From Armatimonadota bacterium (GTDB lineage Bacteria; Armatimonadota; UBA5829), in the NCBI GenBank assembly GCA_039679645.1, contig JBDKUO010000044.1, forward strand, positions 1-33,166: 33,166 bases of DNA. Direction: 5' to 3'. The first letter of the stretch is position 1. Each line of letters opens with the position of its first letter. Under the pieces are notes generated by a model. That model saw only the letters and a list, made by a program, of their open reading frames with translations. It searched no databases and was not told the origin of the DNA. Both the position numbers and the translations under genes were made by a program. Positions 33,085-33,166 of the stretch are shown here, in pieces.

Positions 33085-33166
33085 CTGCTGGCATGAAAAT
33101 GGACGGTCAACGCCGAATTCATTTTTGTGAGAAAATAAAGGAGGCGAGCCACAATCATGCCAGCAG
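33085..33166. repeat. Inverted repeat at the window edge, with a possible gene start
   Basis: CTGCTGGCATGA (33085-33096) and TCATGCCAGCAG (33155-33166) are perfect inverted 12-mers; the right arm is cut by the window end and may be longer. A plus-strand ribosome binding site (AAAGGAGG, 33137-33144) precedes an ATG at 33157, so a plus-strand gene may begin here, although the 12-nt spacing is long. Only three codons are visible. Confidence 0.4.

Noticed and set aside
32988-33158. N-terminal extension of the HAD protein to 33158
   Set aside because: It reads through a consensus promoter, and the extra 57 residues are unlike the family.

Overview
The window is a piece of a bacterial chromosome with moderate GC content. 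It opens with the conserved rpmG - tRNA-Trp - secE - nusG - rplK - rplA - rplJ - rplL - rpoB - rpoC block and then passes into lineage-specific housekeeping and accessory genes. Two short exported proteins end in PEP-CTERM tails, a uroporphyrinogen-decarboxylase-like protein and GspF/PilC proteins are present, and RpoB (1501 aa) and RpoC (1446 aa) carry unusual insertions. This fits an environmental Gram-negative-type lineage; Armatimonadota or a related uncultivated phylum is a reasonable guess, but it is inference and nothing here proves it.

Layout. (1) 1-13183, plus strand: ribosomal proteins, Sec/Nus factors and RNA polymerase. A consensus promoter (367-395) precedes tRNA-Trp, an L10-type leader precedes rplJ, a separate promoter (4234-4263) precedes rpoBC, and an 11-bp hairpin ends the block. 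(2) 13209-15545: a minus-strand exported BON protein, then a plus-strand pair of exported proteins (a stand-alone 5'-nucleotidase C-terminal domain and an M28 / glutaminyl-cyclase-like lipoprotein). (3) 22127 down to 15585, minus strand: folK, two tandem gspF/pilC paralogues, a DnaJ-TPR membrane protein, panB, a UroD-family protein and ridA. The folK...panB vitamin neighbourhood looks interrupted by a membrane-assembly cassette. (4) 22310-25016: aldose epimerase, a Ser/Thr-rich hypothetical, a LURP-one-like protein and a YhcH/YiaL-type protein. (5) 27846 down to 25310, minus strand: pcrA and a small zinc-ribbon protein. (6) 28267-30401, plus strand: two PEP-CTERM proteins and a metallophosphoesterase pseudogene with its middle deleted. 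(7) 32987 down to 30640, minus strand: a HAD phosphatase and two family-2 glycosyltransferases.

The intergenic DNA is rich in repeats: a 29-bp palindrome in three copies, a 154-bp element with 12-bp terminal inverted repeats, several classes of low-complexity word-like repeats, and nested inverted repeats inside the ribosomal protein block. Three minus-strand genes (folK, pcrA, HAD) have a perfect TATAAT 7-9 bp before the ATG and no Shine-Dalgarno, which points to leaderless transcripts.

I did not find a defence system, CRISPR array, transposase or biosynthetic cluster. The least ordinary items are the polymerase insertions, the GspF-GspF-DnaJ/TPR cassette, the palindrome family, the leaderless starts, and the structured segment before the phosphoesterase pseudogene.
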